Below are positions 1-8,443 of a stretch of DNA of 64,000 nt, in pieces (position 1 is the stretch's first letter; each line of letters opens with the position of its first letter). Where the stretch lies: positions 4,602,001 through 4,666,000 of the forward strand of contig NZ_LN831790.1 in NCBI RefSeq assembly GCF_001013905.1. Direction: 5' to 3'. The translations under genes were made by a program, and so were the position numbers. Under the pieces are notes generated by a model that saw only the letters and a program-made list of their open reading frames with translations, was not told the origin of the DNA and did not search any database. Source of the DNA: Streptomyces leeuwenhoekii. GTDB lineage: Bacteria; Actinomycetota; Actinomycetes; Streptomycetales; Streptomycetaceae.

Positions 1-2
1 TC

Positions 3-65
3 GTCGTGGACGGCCCGGCGGGCGTGGTGGGCCTGCTGCGCGCCCTGGCGGCACGGCTCGGCTGA
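3..65 (+). CDS. C-terminal end of a gene cut by the window edge (possibly trehalose-phosphatase)
   Basis: Only the last 20 codons are present, ending in GVVGLLRALAARLG and a TGA. The segment reads DGPAGVVGLLRAL, which resembles the tail of trehalose-6-phosphate phosphatases. The convergent neighbour encodes trehalose-6-phosphate synthase, which fits. With so little sequence the assignment is a guess from context. A long hairpin separates the two convergent genes. Confidence 0.4.
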   Translation, partial: VVDGPAGVVGLLRALAARLG

Positions 66-108
66 CCCGCGGCCGGGCCCGCCCGGTCCGCCGGCGGCGG
101 GCGTGCGG

Positions 109-160
109 GCGATACAAAGGGGGGGCGGGTACCTCGCGGTGCCCGCCCCCCTCGTATCGC
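109..160. terminator. Bidirectional hairpin terminator between convergent genes
   Basis: GCGATAC (109-115) pairs with GTATCGC (154-160), and inside it a run of G followed by CGGG pairs with CCCGCCCCCC. The resulting long stem lies between the stop at 65 and the otsA stop at 175, so it can serve both genes. Confidence 0.75.
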
Positions 161-174
161 CTCGGCGTCCGGCC

Positions 175-1578
175 TCAGCCCCGCAGGGCCTCGAGCTGGT
201 CCAGGAACCACCGTCCCGGCGGCAGCGCCGTGGCCGCCGCCGCCAGCCGCTTGCTCCGCTCGGCCCGCTCGCCCGCCGGCATGCTCAGCGCCTCGTGCAG
301 GGCGCGCGCCGTGCCCACCACGTCGTAGGGGTTCACGGTGATCGCGTCCTCGCCCAGCTCCTCGTACGCCCCCGCCTCCCGCGACAGCACCAGCGCGCAG
401 CCCTCGTCGGAGACGACCGGCACCTCCTTCGCGACCAGGTTCATGCCGTCCCGGACCGGGTTGACCAGCGCCACGTCGGCCAGCCGGTAGGCCGCCAGCG
501 ACCGGGCGAAGTCGTCCTTCACGTGCAGCACCACCGGCGTCCAGCCCGGCGTCCCGTACCGCGCGTTGATCTCCGTGGCCAGCCGCTGCACCTCGGCCGT
601 GTAGTCCCGGTAGACCGCGAGGTCCTGCCGGGAGGGGTAGGCGAAGGCGACGTGCACCACGCGCTCCCGCCACTCGGGCCGGTCCTCCAGGAGCTGCCGG
701 TAGGCGAGCAGTCCGCGCACGATGTTCTTCGACAGCTCGGTGCGGTCGACGCGCACGATCGTCCTGCGGGCGCCGCCGTCCGGGCCGGTGCCGATCTCCT
801 CGCGCAGCGCCGCCATCCGCTCGTCCACGTCCGCCTCGCGCGACCGCCGCCGCAGGAAGTCCGCGTCCGCGCCGAGCCCGTGCACACCGACGCGGGTGCC
901 GCCGAGGCCCCCGGCGAACGCCTCGCAGCAGGCGGTGAAGGCGTCCGCCCAGCGGTGGGTGAGAAACCCGAGCCGGTCCGCGCCCAGCATGCCCCGCAGG
1001 ATCTGCCCGGCCACGTCGTCCGGCAGCATGCGGAAGTACTCCGGCGGTGCCCAGGGCGTGTGCGAGAAGTGCCCGATGCGCAGGTCCGGCCGCAGCTCGC
1101 GGAGCATCCCCGGCACCAGCGTCAGGTGGTAGTCCTGCACGATCGCGACCGCCCCCTCGGCGGCCTCCTCGGCCAGCGCCTCGGCGAAGGCCCGGTTGAA
1201 GCGCTCGTAGGACGCCCACTGCCGCCGGAACTCCGCGTCGAAGACCGGCTCCAGCGGCGTCTGGTACAGCATGTGGTGGACGAACCAGAGCACGGAGTTG
1301 GCGATGCCGTTGTAGGCGTCGGCGTGCACGTCGGCCGGGACGTCCAGCATCCGCACGCCGTCCTCGCCGACCCCGCGCCGGACCGCCTCCCGGTCACCGT
1401 CGGACAGCGCCGAGCACACCCACAGCGCGCCCGCGTCCGGCCCGATGGCCGACAGCCCGGAGACCAGCCCGCCGCCGCCGCGTTTGGCGGTGAGCGAGCC
1501 GTCCTCCTCCACCTGGTACGAGACGGGCCCACGGTTGGAGGCCACGAGCACCTGAGCAGCACCGAACGTTGAAGCCAT
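175..1578 (-). CDS. otsA: Alpha,alpha-trehalose-6-phosphate synthase (OtsA, GT20)
   Basis: The enzyme makes trehalose-6-phosphate from an NDP-glucose and glucose-6-phosphate in the cytoplasm, for osmoprotection and carbon storage. GT20 landmarks are visible: the RGGGGLVSGL loop near residue 33, VQDYHLTLVP, HFSHTPWAPPEYFRMLP, and the C-terminal donor-site segment VSDEGCALVLSREAGAYEELG. I chose the ATG at 1578 (467 aa) over one nine codons upstream because it begins MASTFGAAQ, just before the conserved VLVASNRGPV, and has a GAGG three bases upstream. The neighbouring gpgS also makes a glucosylated solute. The family is sure; the preferred sugar nucleotide (GDP or UDP) is not visible. Confidence 0.95.
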   Translation of the reverse strand: MASTFGAAQVLVASNRGPVSYQVEEDGSLTAKRGGGGLVSGLSAIGPDAGALWVCSALSDGDREAVRRGVGEDGVRMLDVPADVHADAYNGIANSVLWFVHHMLYQTPLEPVFDAEFRRQWASYERFNRAFAEALAEEAAEGAVAIVQDYHLTLVPGMLRELRPDLRIGHFSHTPWAPPEYFRMLPDDVAGQILRGMLGADRLGFLTHRWADAFTACCEAFAGGLGGTRVGVHGLGADADFLRRRSREADVDERMAALREEIGTGPDGGARRTIVRVDRTELSKNIVRGLLAYRQLLEDRPEWRERVVHVAFAYPSRQDLAVYRDYTAEVQRLATEINARYGTPGWTPVVLHVKDDFARSLAAYRLADVALVNPVRDGMNLVAKEVPVVSDEGCALVLSREAGAYEELGEDAITVNPYDVVGTARALHEALSMPAGERAERSKRLAAAATALPPGRWFLDQLEALRG

Positions 1579-1719
1579 ACGCCTCAACCTAGCCCGGGTC
1601 CCCATCGCTCAAACGTGCCCATGCGGTGCCCCGGCGGTGTTTTCGCCGCGGTCCCTTGTGTGTCCGGTGTGGAAGAAATGAAGATGCGAGGTACACATTT
1701 CAACTTCGGGGGGCCTCTC

Positions 1720-2499
1720 ATGCTCATACGGATCCGCCGGCTCACCGGGACGGCGGCGCTGGTCGCGGCCTCGGCGCTGGCACTGGCCGGCTGCGGCGAC
1801 GGCGCGGGCGACCGGGCGGACCGGCCGCCGGCCTCGGCCACCGCCGCGCGCGGCGGCGAGCCCGAGCCCGCCGCGTCGTCCGCCACCACCACCGCCGCGC
1901 CGACACCCACCGCGGCCGTCGCGGTGCTGGGCGACCAGACCGGCCGCACCATCAACCAGGCCATCGCCGCCGCGGACGGGCGTGGACTCGACTACGCCGT
2001 CTACCTCCAGGGCACCGGCCTGACCCTGTCCGGCGGCGGGCGGCAGGCCTCCTCCTGGGGAGCGGGCGAAGAGGTCTGCGGCCAGGTGGACGACCCCGCC
2101 GACGTCAACAGCTCCTACGACGTGGCCTTCACCATCCCGCGCGACGGCCGTGACTGCGCCGGTGCCCCGCTGCACACCCCCGCGCCGACGACGGCGCCGG
2201 CCACCGGTGACGGGAGCGGAGGCGGATCGACGGGCGGCGGCTCCACGGGCGGGTCCACCGGCGGCGGCTCCACGGGGAGCGGATCGACGGGCGGCGGCTC
2301 CACGGGGAGCGGATCGACGGGCGGCGGTGGCGGCACGGCGTGCGCGATCACCAGCCCCGCGGGCAACTGCTACGCCGACGGCCAGTTCTGCGCCACCCGC
2401 CACCGTGGTCTGAGCACCTACGGCCGCGGCGGCGAGTACCTGACCTGCGCGCAGGACGGCGCCGGCCGCTGGCGCTGGTCGGACGGCGTCACCGGCTGA
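1720..2499 (+). CDS. Secreted lipoprotein with Ser/Thr/Gly-rich linker, function unknown
   Basis: The protein (259 aa from the ATG at 1720, preceded by a GGGG ribosome site) begins with a basic N-terminus, a hydrophobic stretch and the lipobox LALAGC, so it should be a membrane-anchored lipoprotein. An Ala/Pro/Thr-rich region is followed by a compact domain around residues 65-150, a tandem GGGSTGG linker, and a Cys-rich C-terminal domain (CAITSPAGNCYADGQFC). I do not recognise either domain. An alternative ATG at 1678 would place 14 residues before the signal sequence. It is divergent from otsA and convergent with gpgS. Confidence 0.8.
   Translation: MLIRIRRLTGTAALVAASALALAGCGDGAGDRADRPPASATAARGGEPEPAASSATTTAAPTPTAAVAVLGDQTGRTINQAIAAADGRGLDYAVYLQGTGLTLSGGGRQASSWGAGEEVCGQVDDPADVNSSYDVAFTIPRDGRDCAGAPLHTPAPTTAPATGDGSGGGSTGGGSTGGSTGGGSTGSGSTGGGSTGSGSTGGGGGTACAITSPAGNCYADGQFCATRHRGLSTYGRGGEYLTCAQDGAGRWRWSDGVTG
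2211..2335. repeat. Tandem repeat coding a Gly/Ser/Thr linker
   Basis: About four copies, some partial, of a 30-bp unit beginning GGATCGACGGGCGGCGGCTC encode repeated GGGSTGG(S). The unit number probably varies between strains by slippage, changing the spacer length between the lipoprotein's two domains. Confidence 0.8.
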
Positions 2500-2557
2500 C
2501 GGAAGTCACCGGCCGACGCACGCCACCGGCCGATCCGGGCGGCCGGTCCGGGCCGGC

Positions 2558-3547
2558 TCACGCCACCTTCCGGTGGGCGTACTCCGCGATCTCCACCATC
2601 GGGGGCCGCTCCTCGGTGTCCACGGAGTACGTCCGCGGTTCGAAACCGTCCTCGCCGCGCTCGAACTGGGTGAGGGACGGCCGGATCAGATGGCCGCGGG
2701 CCAGGCGGAGCTGGGCGGTGCGGTAGATGGCGGCGGCCATCCGGCCCAGCGCCTGCCCGTCCTGGTGGCGGTGCTTGCGCACGCCCACGTCGACCTGGGC
2801 GAGGGCGTTCAGGCCCACCAAGTGCAGGGCGTCGACGAGCGTGCCGAGCTCCACGCCGTAGCCGACGGGGAAGGGGAGCTGCTCCAGCAGGGAGCGGCGG
2901 GCCGCGTACTCGCCGCCCAGCGGCTGGACGAAGCCGGCCAGTTGCGGCCAGTGCATGTTGAGCAGCGGGCGGGCCATCAGCTCGGTGACCCGGCCGCCCT
3001 GCCCGGCCCCGGCCGGACCGGGGGCGGACGCGCCGGACACCGTGAGCGGACGGTCGTACATCGCCTTGACCAGGTGCACGTCCGCGTCGGTGAGCAGCGG
3101 GCCCACGATGCCGGTGACGAAGTCGGAGGAGAACTCGCGCAGATCGGCGTCGACGAAGCAGACGATGTCGCCGCGCGTGGCCAGCAGCGAGCGCCACAGC
3201 ACCTCGCCCTTGCCGGGCACGGCCGGGATGCGCGGGAGGATCTCGTCGCGGTGGACCACCCGCGCGCCCGCCGCGGCGGCCACCTCGGCCGTACGGTCGG
3301 TGGAGCCGGAGTCGACCACGACCAGCTCGTCGACCAAAGGCGCCTGGAGCATCAGGTCGCGGCGGATGGCGGCGACGATGTCGCCGACGGTCGCCTCCTC
3401 GTCGAGCGCGGGGAGCACGACGCTGACCGACTGCCCCGTGGCGCGCTTGGCGGCGAGGATCTGGTGCAGTGGCCGGTCGGCCAGGGACCAGGAGCGTGCA
3501 CGCAGCCAGCGCTCGACTTCTTCCAGCACGGTCGGTGGCTCCTTCAC
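2558..3547 (-). CDS. gpgS: Glucosyl-3-phosphoglycerate synthase
   Basis: This GT-A fold retaining glucosyltransferase transfers glucose from an NDP-glucose to 3-phosphoglycerate, the first step to glucosylglycerate and, in actinomycetes, polymethylated storage sugars. Visible features are the N-terminal nucleotide-binding start SVVLPALDEEATVGD, the VVDSGSTDRT motif, the FVDADLR metal site near residue 145, and GGEYAARRSLLEQLPFPVGYGVELG, the hallmark acceptor and catalytic region of this family. Length (329 aa) is typical. The start is GTG at 3547. It stands next to otsA, suggesting a compatible-solute neighbourhood. Confidence 0.93.
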   Translation of the reverse strand: MKEPPTVLEEVERWLRARSWSLADRPLHQILAAKRATGQSVSVVLPALDEEATVGDIVAAIRRDLMLQAPLVDELVVVDSGSTDRTAEVAAAAGARVVHRDEILPRIPAVPGKGEVLWRSLLATRGDIVCFVDADLREFSSDFVTGIVGPLLTDADVHLVKAMYDRPLTVSGASAPGPAGAGQGGRVTELMARPLLNMHWPQLAGFVQPLGGEYAARRSLLEQLPFPVGYGVELGTLVDALHLVGLNALAQVDVGVRKHRHQDGQALGRMAAAIYRTAQLRLARGHLIRPSLTQFERGEDGFEPRTYSVDTEERPPMVEIAEYAHRKVA

Positions 3548-3770
3548 GTCTTCTCGGCGGTCCGGGCCCGTCCGGTCCGGCGCGGTCCGGCCCGGTCCCC
3601 CGGTGATCCGGTCCGATGCGTCTTTTCCGGTGGTCCGGTGTGATCCATCTCGCGGTTCGGACGACTATCTCAACTGTCCTGGCCGTCGGTTACAGTCTTG
3701 AACAACGCGGATGACCATCGCATGTCGGGGGTCGCACCCCTTCCCGTCCGCGTTCACACAACCGCATACA
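3548..3770 (+). other. Divergent intergenic region with GGTCCG repeats, promoter and leader hairpin
   Basis: Bases 3555-3655 are a run of degenerate GGTCCGG units just upstream of gpgS. A TACAGT at 3691-3696 is a plausible -10 element for the rightward transcript. Further on, AACGCGGA near 3714 and TCCGCGTT near 3747 form an 8-bp inverted repeat that can fold as a leader hairpin ahead of the riboswitch. No gene is seen. Confidence 0.4.
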
Positions 3771-3910
3771 GCTCATCCAGAGGGGCAGAGGGACACGGCC
3801 CGATGAAGCCCCGGCAACCCTCCAGTCGGTTCTCGTTCAGGAGCGAGGCTCCCGGCTAGGGAAGGTGCCAAATCCGTCTCGCGGCGAGGTGCGCTGCGAG
3901 GAAGATGAGG
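3771..3910 (+). promoter_or_regulatory. SAM-I (S-box) riboswitch
   Basis: All parts of the S-box fold can be traced. P1 is CTCATC (3772-3777) with GATGAG (3904-3909). P2 is GGGGC with GCCCC around the conserved AGAGGGA, GGCCCGATGAAGCC and GGCAACC. P3 is closed by CCCT and AGGG. The signature AAGGTGCCAAATCC follows, and P4 pairs CTCGCGGC with GCTGCGAG (eight pairs, one G-U). The 3' strand of P1 runs into the purine-rich GAGGAG that is the candidate ribosome binding site of the next gene. SAM binding would therefore favour hiding that site (translational OFF switch), or act through termination. Family assignment is strong; the mechanism is inferred. Confidence 0.93.
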
Positions 3911-3929
3911 AGAAAGGGCCTCGCCTCAC

Positions 3930-5210
3930 ATGGCTGTGCAGACTGTTGCAAGCACCACCCACTCCGTCGACCTCGGGCCTGCCGCGGCGCTCTCCTGCCG
4001 GGAATGCGGCCACCGCGTCCCGCTCGGCCCGGTCTTCGCGTGCGAGGAGTGTTTCGGGCCCCTGGAGATCGCCTACGACTTCTCGGGCTACGACACCGAG
4101 GAACTGCGGCGGCGCATCGAGGCCGGTCCCGCCAGCATCTGGCGCTACGCCCCCCTCCTGCCCGTCCCGGCCGACGTCGCCGGCAAGCCGAACCTGAACC
4201 CGGGCTGGACCAAGCTGGTCAAGGCCGACAACCTCGCCCGCGAGCTCGGCGTCACCGGCGGCCTGTACATCAAGGACGACTCCGGCAACCCGACCCACTC
4301 CTTCAAGGACCGCGTCGTCGCGCAGGCCCTGGAGGCCGCCCGCGCCTTCGGCTTCACCACCCTGTCCTGCTCCTCCACCGGCAACCTGGCCGGCGCCGTC
4401 GGCGCCGCCGCCGCCCGCGCCGGCTTCCGCTCCTGCGTGTTCATCCCGCACGACCTGGAGCAGGGCAAGGTCGTCATGGCCGCGATCTACGGCGGTGAGC
4501 TCGTCGGCATTGAGGGCAACTACGACGACGTCAACCGCTTCTGCTCCGAGCTGATCGGCGACCCGGCCGGCGAGGGCTGGGGCTTCGTCAACGTCAATCT
4601 GCGGCCCTACTACGCGGAAGGGTCCAAGACCCTGGCGTACGAGATCTGCGAGCAGCTCGGCTGGCAGCTGCCCGACCAGATCGTCGTCCCGATCGCCTCC
4701 GGCTCCCAGCTCACCAAGATCGACAAGGGTCTGCGCGAGCTCGTCGAGCTCGGGCTGGTCGAGGACCGGCCGTACAAGATCTTCGGTGCCCAGGCCGAGG
4801 GCTGCTCGCCGGTGTCCACCGCCTTCAAGGCCGGGCACGACGTGGTCCGCCCGCAGAAGCCGAACACCATCGCCAAGTCCCTCGCCATCGGCAACCCGGC
4901 CGACGGCCCCTACGTCCTCGACATCGCGCGCCGTACGGGCGGTGCCGTGGAGGACGTGACCGACGAGCAGGTGGTGGACGCGATCAAGCTGCTCGCCCGG
5001 ACCGAGGGCGTCTTCGCGGAGACGGCCGGCGGCGTGACGGTGGGCGTCACCCGCAAGCTGATCGAGAACGGCGTCCTGGACCCGGCGAAGACGACCGTCG
5101 TCCTCAACACCGGCGACGGCCTGAAGACCCTCGACGCCGTGGCCGGCACCGGACTGACCGCGACGATCCGGCCCACCCTCGACTCGTTCCGCGAGGCCGG
5201 CCTCGCCTAG
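3930..5210 (+). CDS. thrC: Threonine-synthase-like PLP enzyme under SAM riboswitch control (probable O-phosphohomoserine-dependent homocysteine synthase)
   Basis: A fold-type II PLP enzyme of 426 aa. Residues 23-41 form a zinc ribbon (C23, C26, C38, C41). The PLP lysine is K126 in NPTHSFKDR, followed by the SSTGNLAGAV phosphate-binding loop. Standard annotation is threonine synthase, which converts O-phosphohomoserine to threonine. The context argues for another acceptor: the leader is a SAM riboswitch, normally reserved for methionine genes, and the next gene encodes a sulfur-carrier protein ending in GG. Streptomyces also carries a hom-thrC-thrB operon elsewhere (recollection). I recall, but cannot verify here, a report of a ThrC-like/carrier pair making homocysteine, named MetM/MetO. 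Family certain, exact reaction inferred. Confidence 0.9.
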   Translation: MAVQTVASTTHSVDLGPAAALSCRECGHRVPLGPVFACEECFGPLEIAYDFSGYDTEELRRRIEAGPASIWRYAPLLPVPADVAGKPNLNPGWTKLVKADNLARELGVTGGLYIKDDSGNPTHSFKDRVVAQALEAARAFGFTTLSCSSTGNLAGAVGAAAARAGFRSCVFIPHDLEQGKVVMAAIYGGELVGIEGNYDDVNRFCSELIGDPAGEGWGFVNVNLRPYYAEGSKTLAYEICEQLGWQLPDQIVVPIASGSQLTKIDKGLRELVELGLVEDRPYKIFGAQAEGCSPVSTAFKAGHDVVRPQKPNTIAKSLAIGNPADGPYVLDIARRTGGAVEDVTDEQVVDAIKLLARTEGVFAETAGGVTVGVTRKLIENGVLDPAKTTVVLNTGDGLKTLDAVAGTGLTATIRPTLDSFREAGLA

Positions 5211-5267
5211 GGCCTCTGGTTCGGATCAGGCCCCGCGAACCCGGCCCGGTCCGAACGAGAGGGCCTG
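5207..5267. repeat. Palindromic CTAG-seated element, copy A (short form)
   Basis: The element begins on the thrC stop codon (CTAG). Its left arm reads GGTTCGGATCAGGCC; its right arm contains GGTCCGAACGAGAGGGCC, the imperfect reverse complement. The same core (CGGATCAGGCC, CCCCGCGA, GATCCGAACGA) recurs at 11710-11786 and, in long form, at 63135-63300. The right end has lost the CTAG (now CCTG). Confidence 0.65.
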
Positions 5268-5295
5268 GGGCCTCCTGGACAGGCCCCAGGCCCTC
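5259..5295 (+). terminator. Strong hairpin between the thrC-like gene and the carrier gene
   Basis: GAGGGCCTGGGGCCT (5259-5273) pairs perfectly over 15 bp with AGGCCCCAGGCCCTC (5281-5295), with a 7-nt loop and no U tract. It overlaps the right end of element copy A. It could terminate or attenuate transcription before the sulfur-carrier gene. Confidence 0.6.
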
Positions 5296-5336
5296 GGTCC
5301 GCCCCCCGTACGTCATCCCCACCGGAGGAATTCCCC

Positions 5337-5612
5337 GTGAGCGTCACCGTCCGCATCCCCACCATCCTGCGCACCTACACAGGCGGCCAGGCCGAGGTGA
5401 CCGCCGAGGGCGCGACCCTCGCCGAGGTCATCGCCGACCTGGAGAAGAACCACACCGGCATCGCCGCCCGCGTCCTGGACGACCAGGGCAAGCTGCGCCG
5501 CTTCGTCAACGTCTACGTCAACGACGACGACGTCCGCTTCGAGCAGGGCCTGGAGACGGCCACCCCCGACGGGGCCGGCGTCTCCATCATCCCGGCGGTC
5601 GCCGGCGGCTGA
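5337..5612 (+). CDS. CysO/ThiS-like sulfur carrier protein
   Basis: A 91-aa ubiquitin-like protein (MoaD/ThiS superfamily) ending in AVAGG. The C-terminal diglycine is the residue pair that is adenylated and converted to a thiocarboxylate to deliver sulfide. Its sequence (IPTILRTYTGGQ, FVNVYVNDDDVRF) resembles the CysO branch used with a PLP synthase in actinobacteria. The GTG at 5337 has an excellent GGAGG eight bases upstream. Its position 126 bp after the ThrC-like enzyme suggests it donates sulfur to that enzyme. The activating E1-like protein and any hydrolase partner are not in the window. Confidence 0.88.
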   Translation: MSVTVRIPTILRTYTGGQAEVTAEGATLAEVIADLEKNHTGIAARVLDDQGKLRRFVNVYVNDDDVRFEQGLETATPDGAGVSIIPAVAGG

Positions 5613-5666
5613 CCGGAATTCGCCGCTCCGTCCGGTGCCGGCGACTCCCCGGGATTTCCTCGCATC

Positions 5667-5695
5667 GCCCCCTCCGCAAGAGAAGCGGAGGGGGC
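5667..5695 (+). terminator. Rho-independent-type terminator after the carrier gene
   Basis: GCCCCCTCCGC and GCGGAGGGGGC form a perfect 11-bp stem with a 7-nt AAGAGAA loop, followed by CAATTCC. It lies 55 bp after the carrier stop codon. Confidence 0.85.
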
Positions 5696-6053
5696 AATTC
5701 CATGTGGTTGAGCGCGGTACAGTTGGGGAACGCGATGCCGATCATCTGATCGGAAGCCCTGGATTCCTGCCGCTCGCCCGACAAGATGTAGCCAAAGTGT
5801 GCGCGTCTTTCGTGGCTTTCGCGCCTTTTGTGGAGCCCGACTTGCCCGGCATTCCACCGAATTCTCACCACATTCCGGACCCCGCGCGTCCAGATTTCTC
5901 GTCCGATTGACCTGTTGCAGACGGCAGTTGGACAGATACATTCGGCCGCGGTCGACGCGTTCCGGCGCACGCCCCCAGTCGTTGGGGGGTGAGGTCTGAC
6001 CCGGATCCGCGAAGTGTGGATCTGTGCAAGGGCCAGTAATAGGGGAGTTAGGC
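5696..6053 (+). promoter_or_regulatory. Promoter and long leader of the cold-shock gene
   Basis: This 360-bp gap is noticeably more AT-rich than its surroundings. TTGCAG (5915-5920) and TACATT (5937-5942), separated by 16 bp, form a credible sigma-70 type promoter. It would give a 5' leader of roughly 105 nt, the arrangement known from cold-shock mRNAs whose leader folds in a temperature-dependent way. The GGGGAG ribosome site is at 6042-6047. No gene is seen. Confidence 0.55.
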
Positions 6054-6257
6054 ATGGCTCAGGGCACCGTCAAGTGGTTCAACGCGGAGAAGGGGTACGG
6101 CTTCATCGCGGTCGACGGTGGTGCGGATGTTTTCGTCCACTACAGCGCGATCCAGATGGACGGCTACCGCACCCTGGAAGAGGGCCAGCGGGTCGAGTTC
6201 GAGATCTCGCAGGGCCAGAAGGGCCCGCAGGCCGACATGGTCCGCGTCACTGCCTGA
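6054..6257 (+). CDS. Cold-shock protein, CspA family
   Basis: A 67-aa OB-fold single-stranded nucleic-acid binding protein acting as an RNA chaperone in the cytoplasm. The RNP-1 motif KGYGFIAV and RNP-2 motif DVFVHYSAI are both present, and the start [14 protein letters not shown] is diagnostic. I chose the ATG at 6054 rather than one ten codons upstream, because it has AGGGGAG at the right distance and gives the family's usual length. It is a single-gene unit flanked by a terminator on each side, immediately before groEL. Confidence 0.96.
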   Translation: MAQGTVKWFNAEKGYGFIAVDGGADVFVHYSAIQMDGYRTLEEGQRVEFEISQGQKGPQADMVRVTA

Positions 6258-6292
6258 ACGCGCGACCGACCGCTAGCGAAACGGTCTTCTCC

Positions 6293-6327
6293 GGAGGGCT
6301 CGCACCCGGCCAGGGTGCGAGCCCTCC
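6293..6327 (+). terminator. Terminator after the cold-shock gene
   Basis: GGAGGGCTCGCACCC and GGGTGCGAGCCCTCC form a perfect 15-bp stem with the loop GGCCA, 35 bp after the cold-shock stop codon, followed by GTCATG rather than a U tract. Confidence 0.9.
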
Positions 6328-6395
6328 GTCATGTCCCGAGCCGGCGCGCGCCCGTGCGCGCGCGGCCGGGCGCCCCGCCCGACCCCCGAGAGGCG

Positions 6396-6439
6396 CTTGC
6401 ACTCGGCATGCCCGAGTGCTAATCATTGCGTTAGCACTC
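6396..6439 (+). promoter_or_regulatory. groEL heat-shock promoter with CIRCE (HrcA) half-sites
   Basis: The -35 TTGCAC (6397-6402) and -10 TAATCA (6420-6425) are separated by 17 bp. CIRCE half-sites overlap them: CTTGCACTC (6396-6404), then 9 bp, then GAGTGCTAA (6414-6422), matching TTAGCACTC-N9-GAGTGCTAA with changes only in the left arm. A further perfect TTAGCACTC lies at 6431-6439. HrcA would repress by covering the promoter. Confidence 0.9.
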
Positions 6440-6476
6440 TGAAGGTGAGAGTGACAGCGAAGGACCGGGTCGGTGA

Positions 6477-8207
<1,731 letters not shown>

Positions 8208-8238
8208 TCGACCGGTTCCGGTTGATCGACCGTCCTTG

Positions 8239-8280
8239 CCGAGGGCGGCACCCCCTGGAGACAGGGGGTGCCGCCCTCGG
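8239..8280 (+). terminator. groEL terminator
   Basis: A perfect 19-bp stem (CCGAGGGCGGCACCCCCTG with its complement) is capped by a GAGA tetraloop, 31 bp after the groEL stop. Confidence 0.92.
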
Positions 8281-8443
8281 GCGTGTCCGGGCACCGTCCC
8301 GGGTGTCCGGGGGCCCGCCGTGTCCGGGATCACAGCGGCGCGGGCGGTGCGGGCGGAATCCGTCCGGGCGGGGGCCGGTTGACGGGGGAGTGCGTTGCAT
8401 GCACACGCACATACCACCCAGTACCGCTTCGAGGAGCCCCCAC

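Noticed and set aside
103..1572. Long plus-strand open frame opposite otsA (489 codons)
   Set aside because: It is the antisense shadow of a clear GT20 gene; the translation is Arg/Pro/Val-rich without motifs, typical of GC-rich noncoding frames.
2211..2335. CRISPR-like array
   Set aside because: The repeats are directly adjacent without spacers and encode an in-frame Gly/Ser linker.
2632..2650. GGTTCGAAACC looking like a tRNA T-loop
   Set aside because: It lies in the coding sequence of gpgS, and no acceptor or anticodon stems can be built around it.
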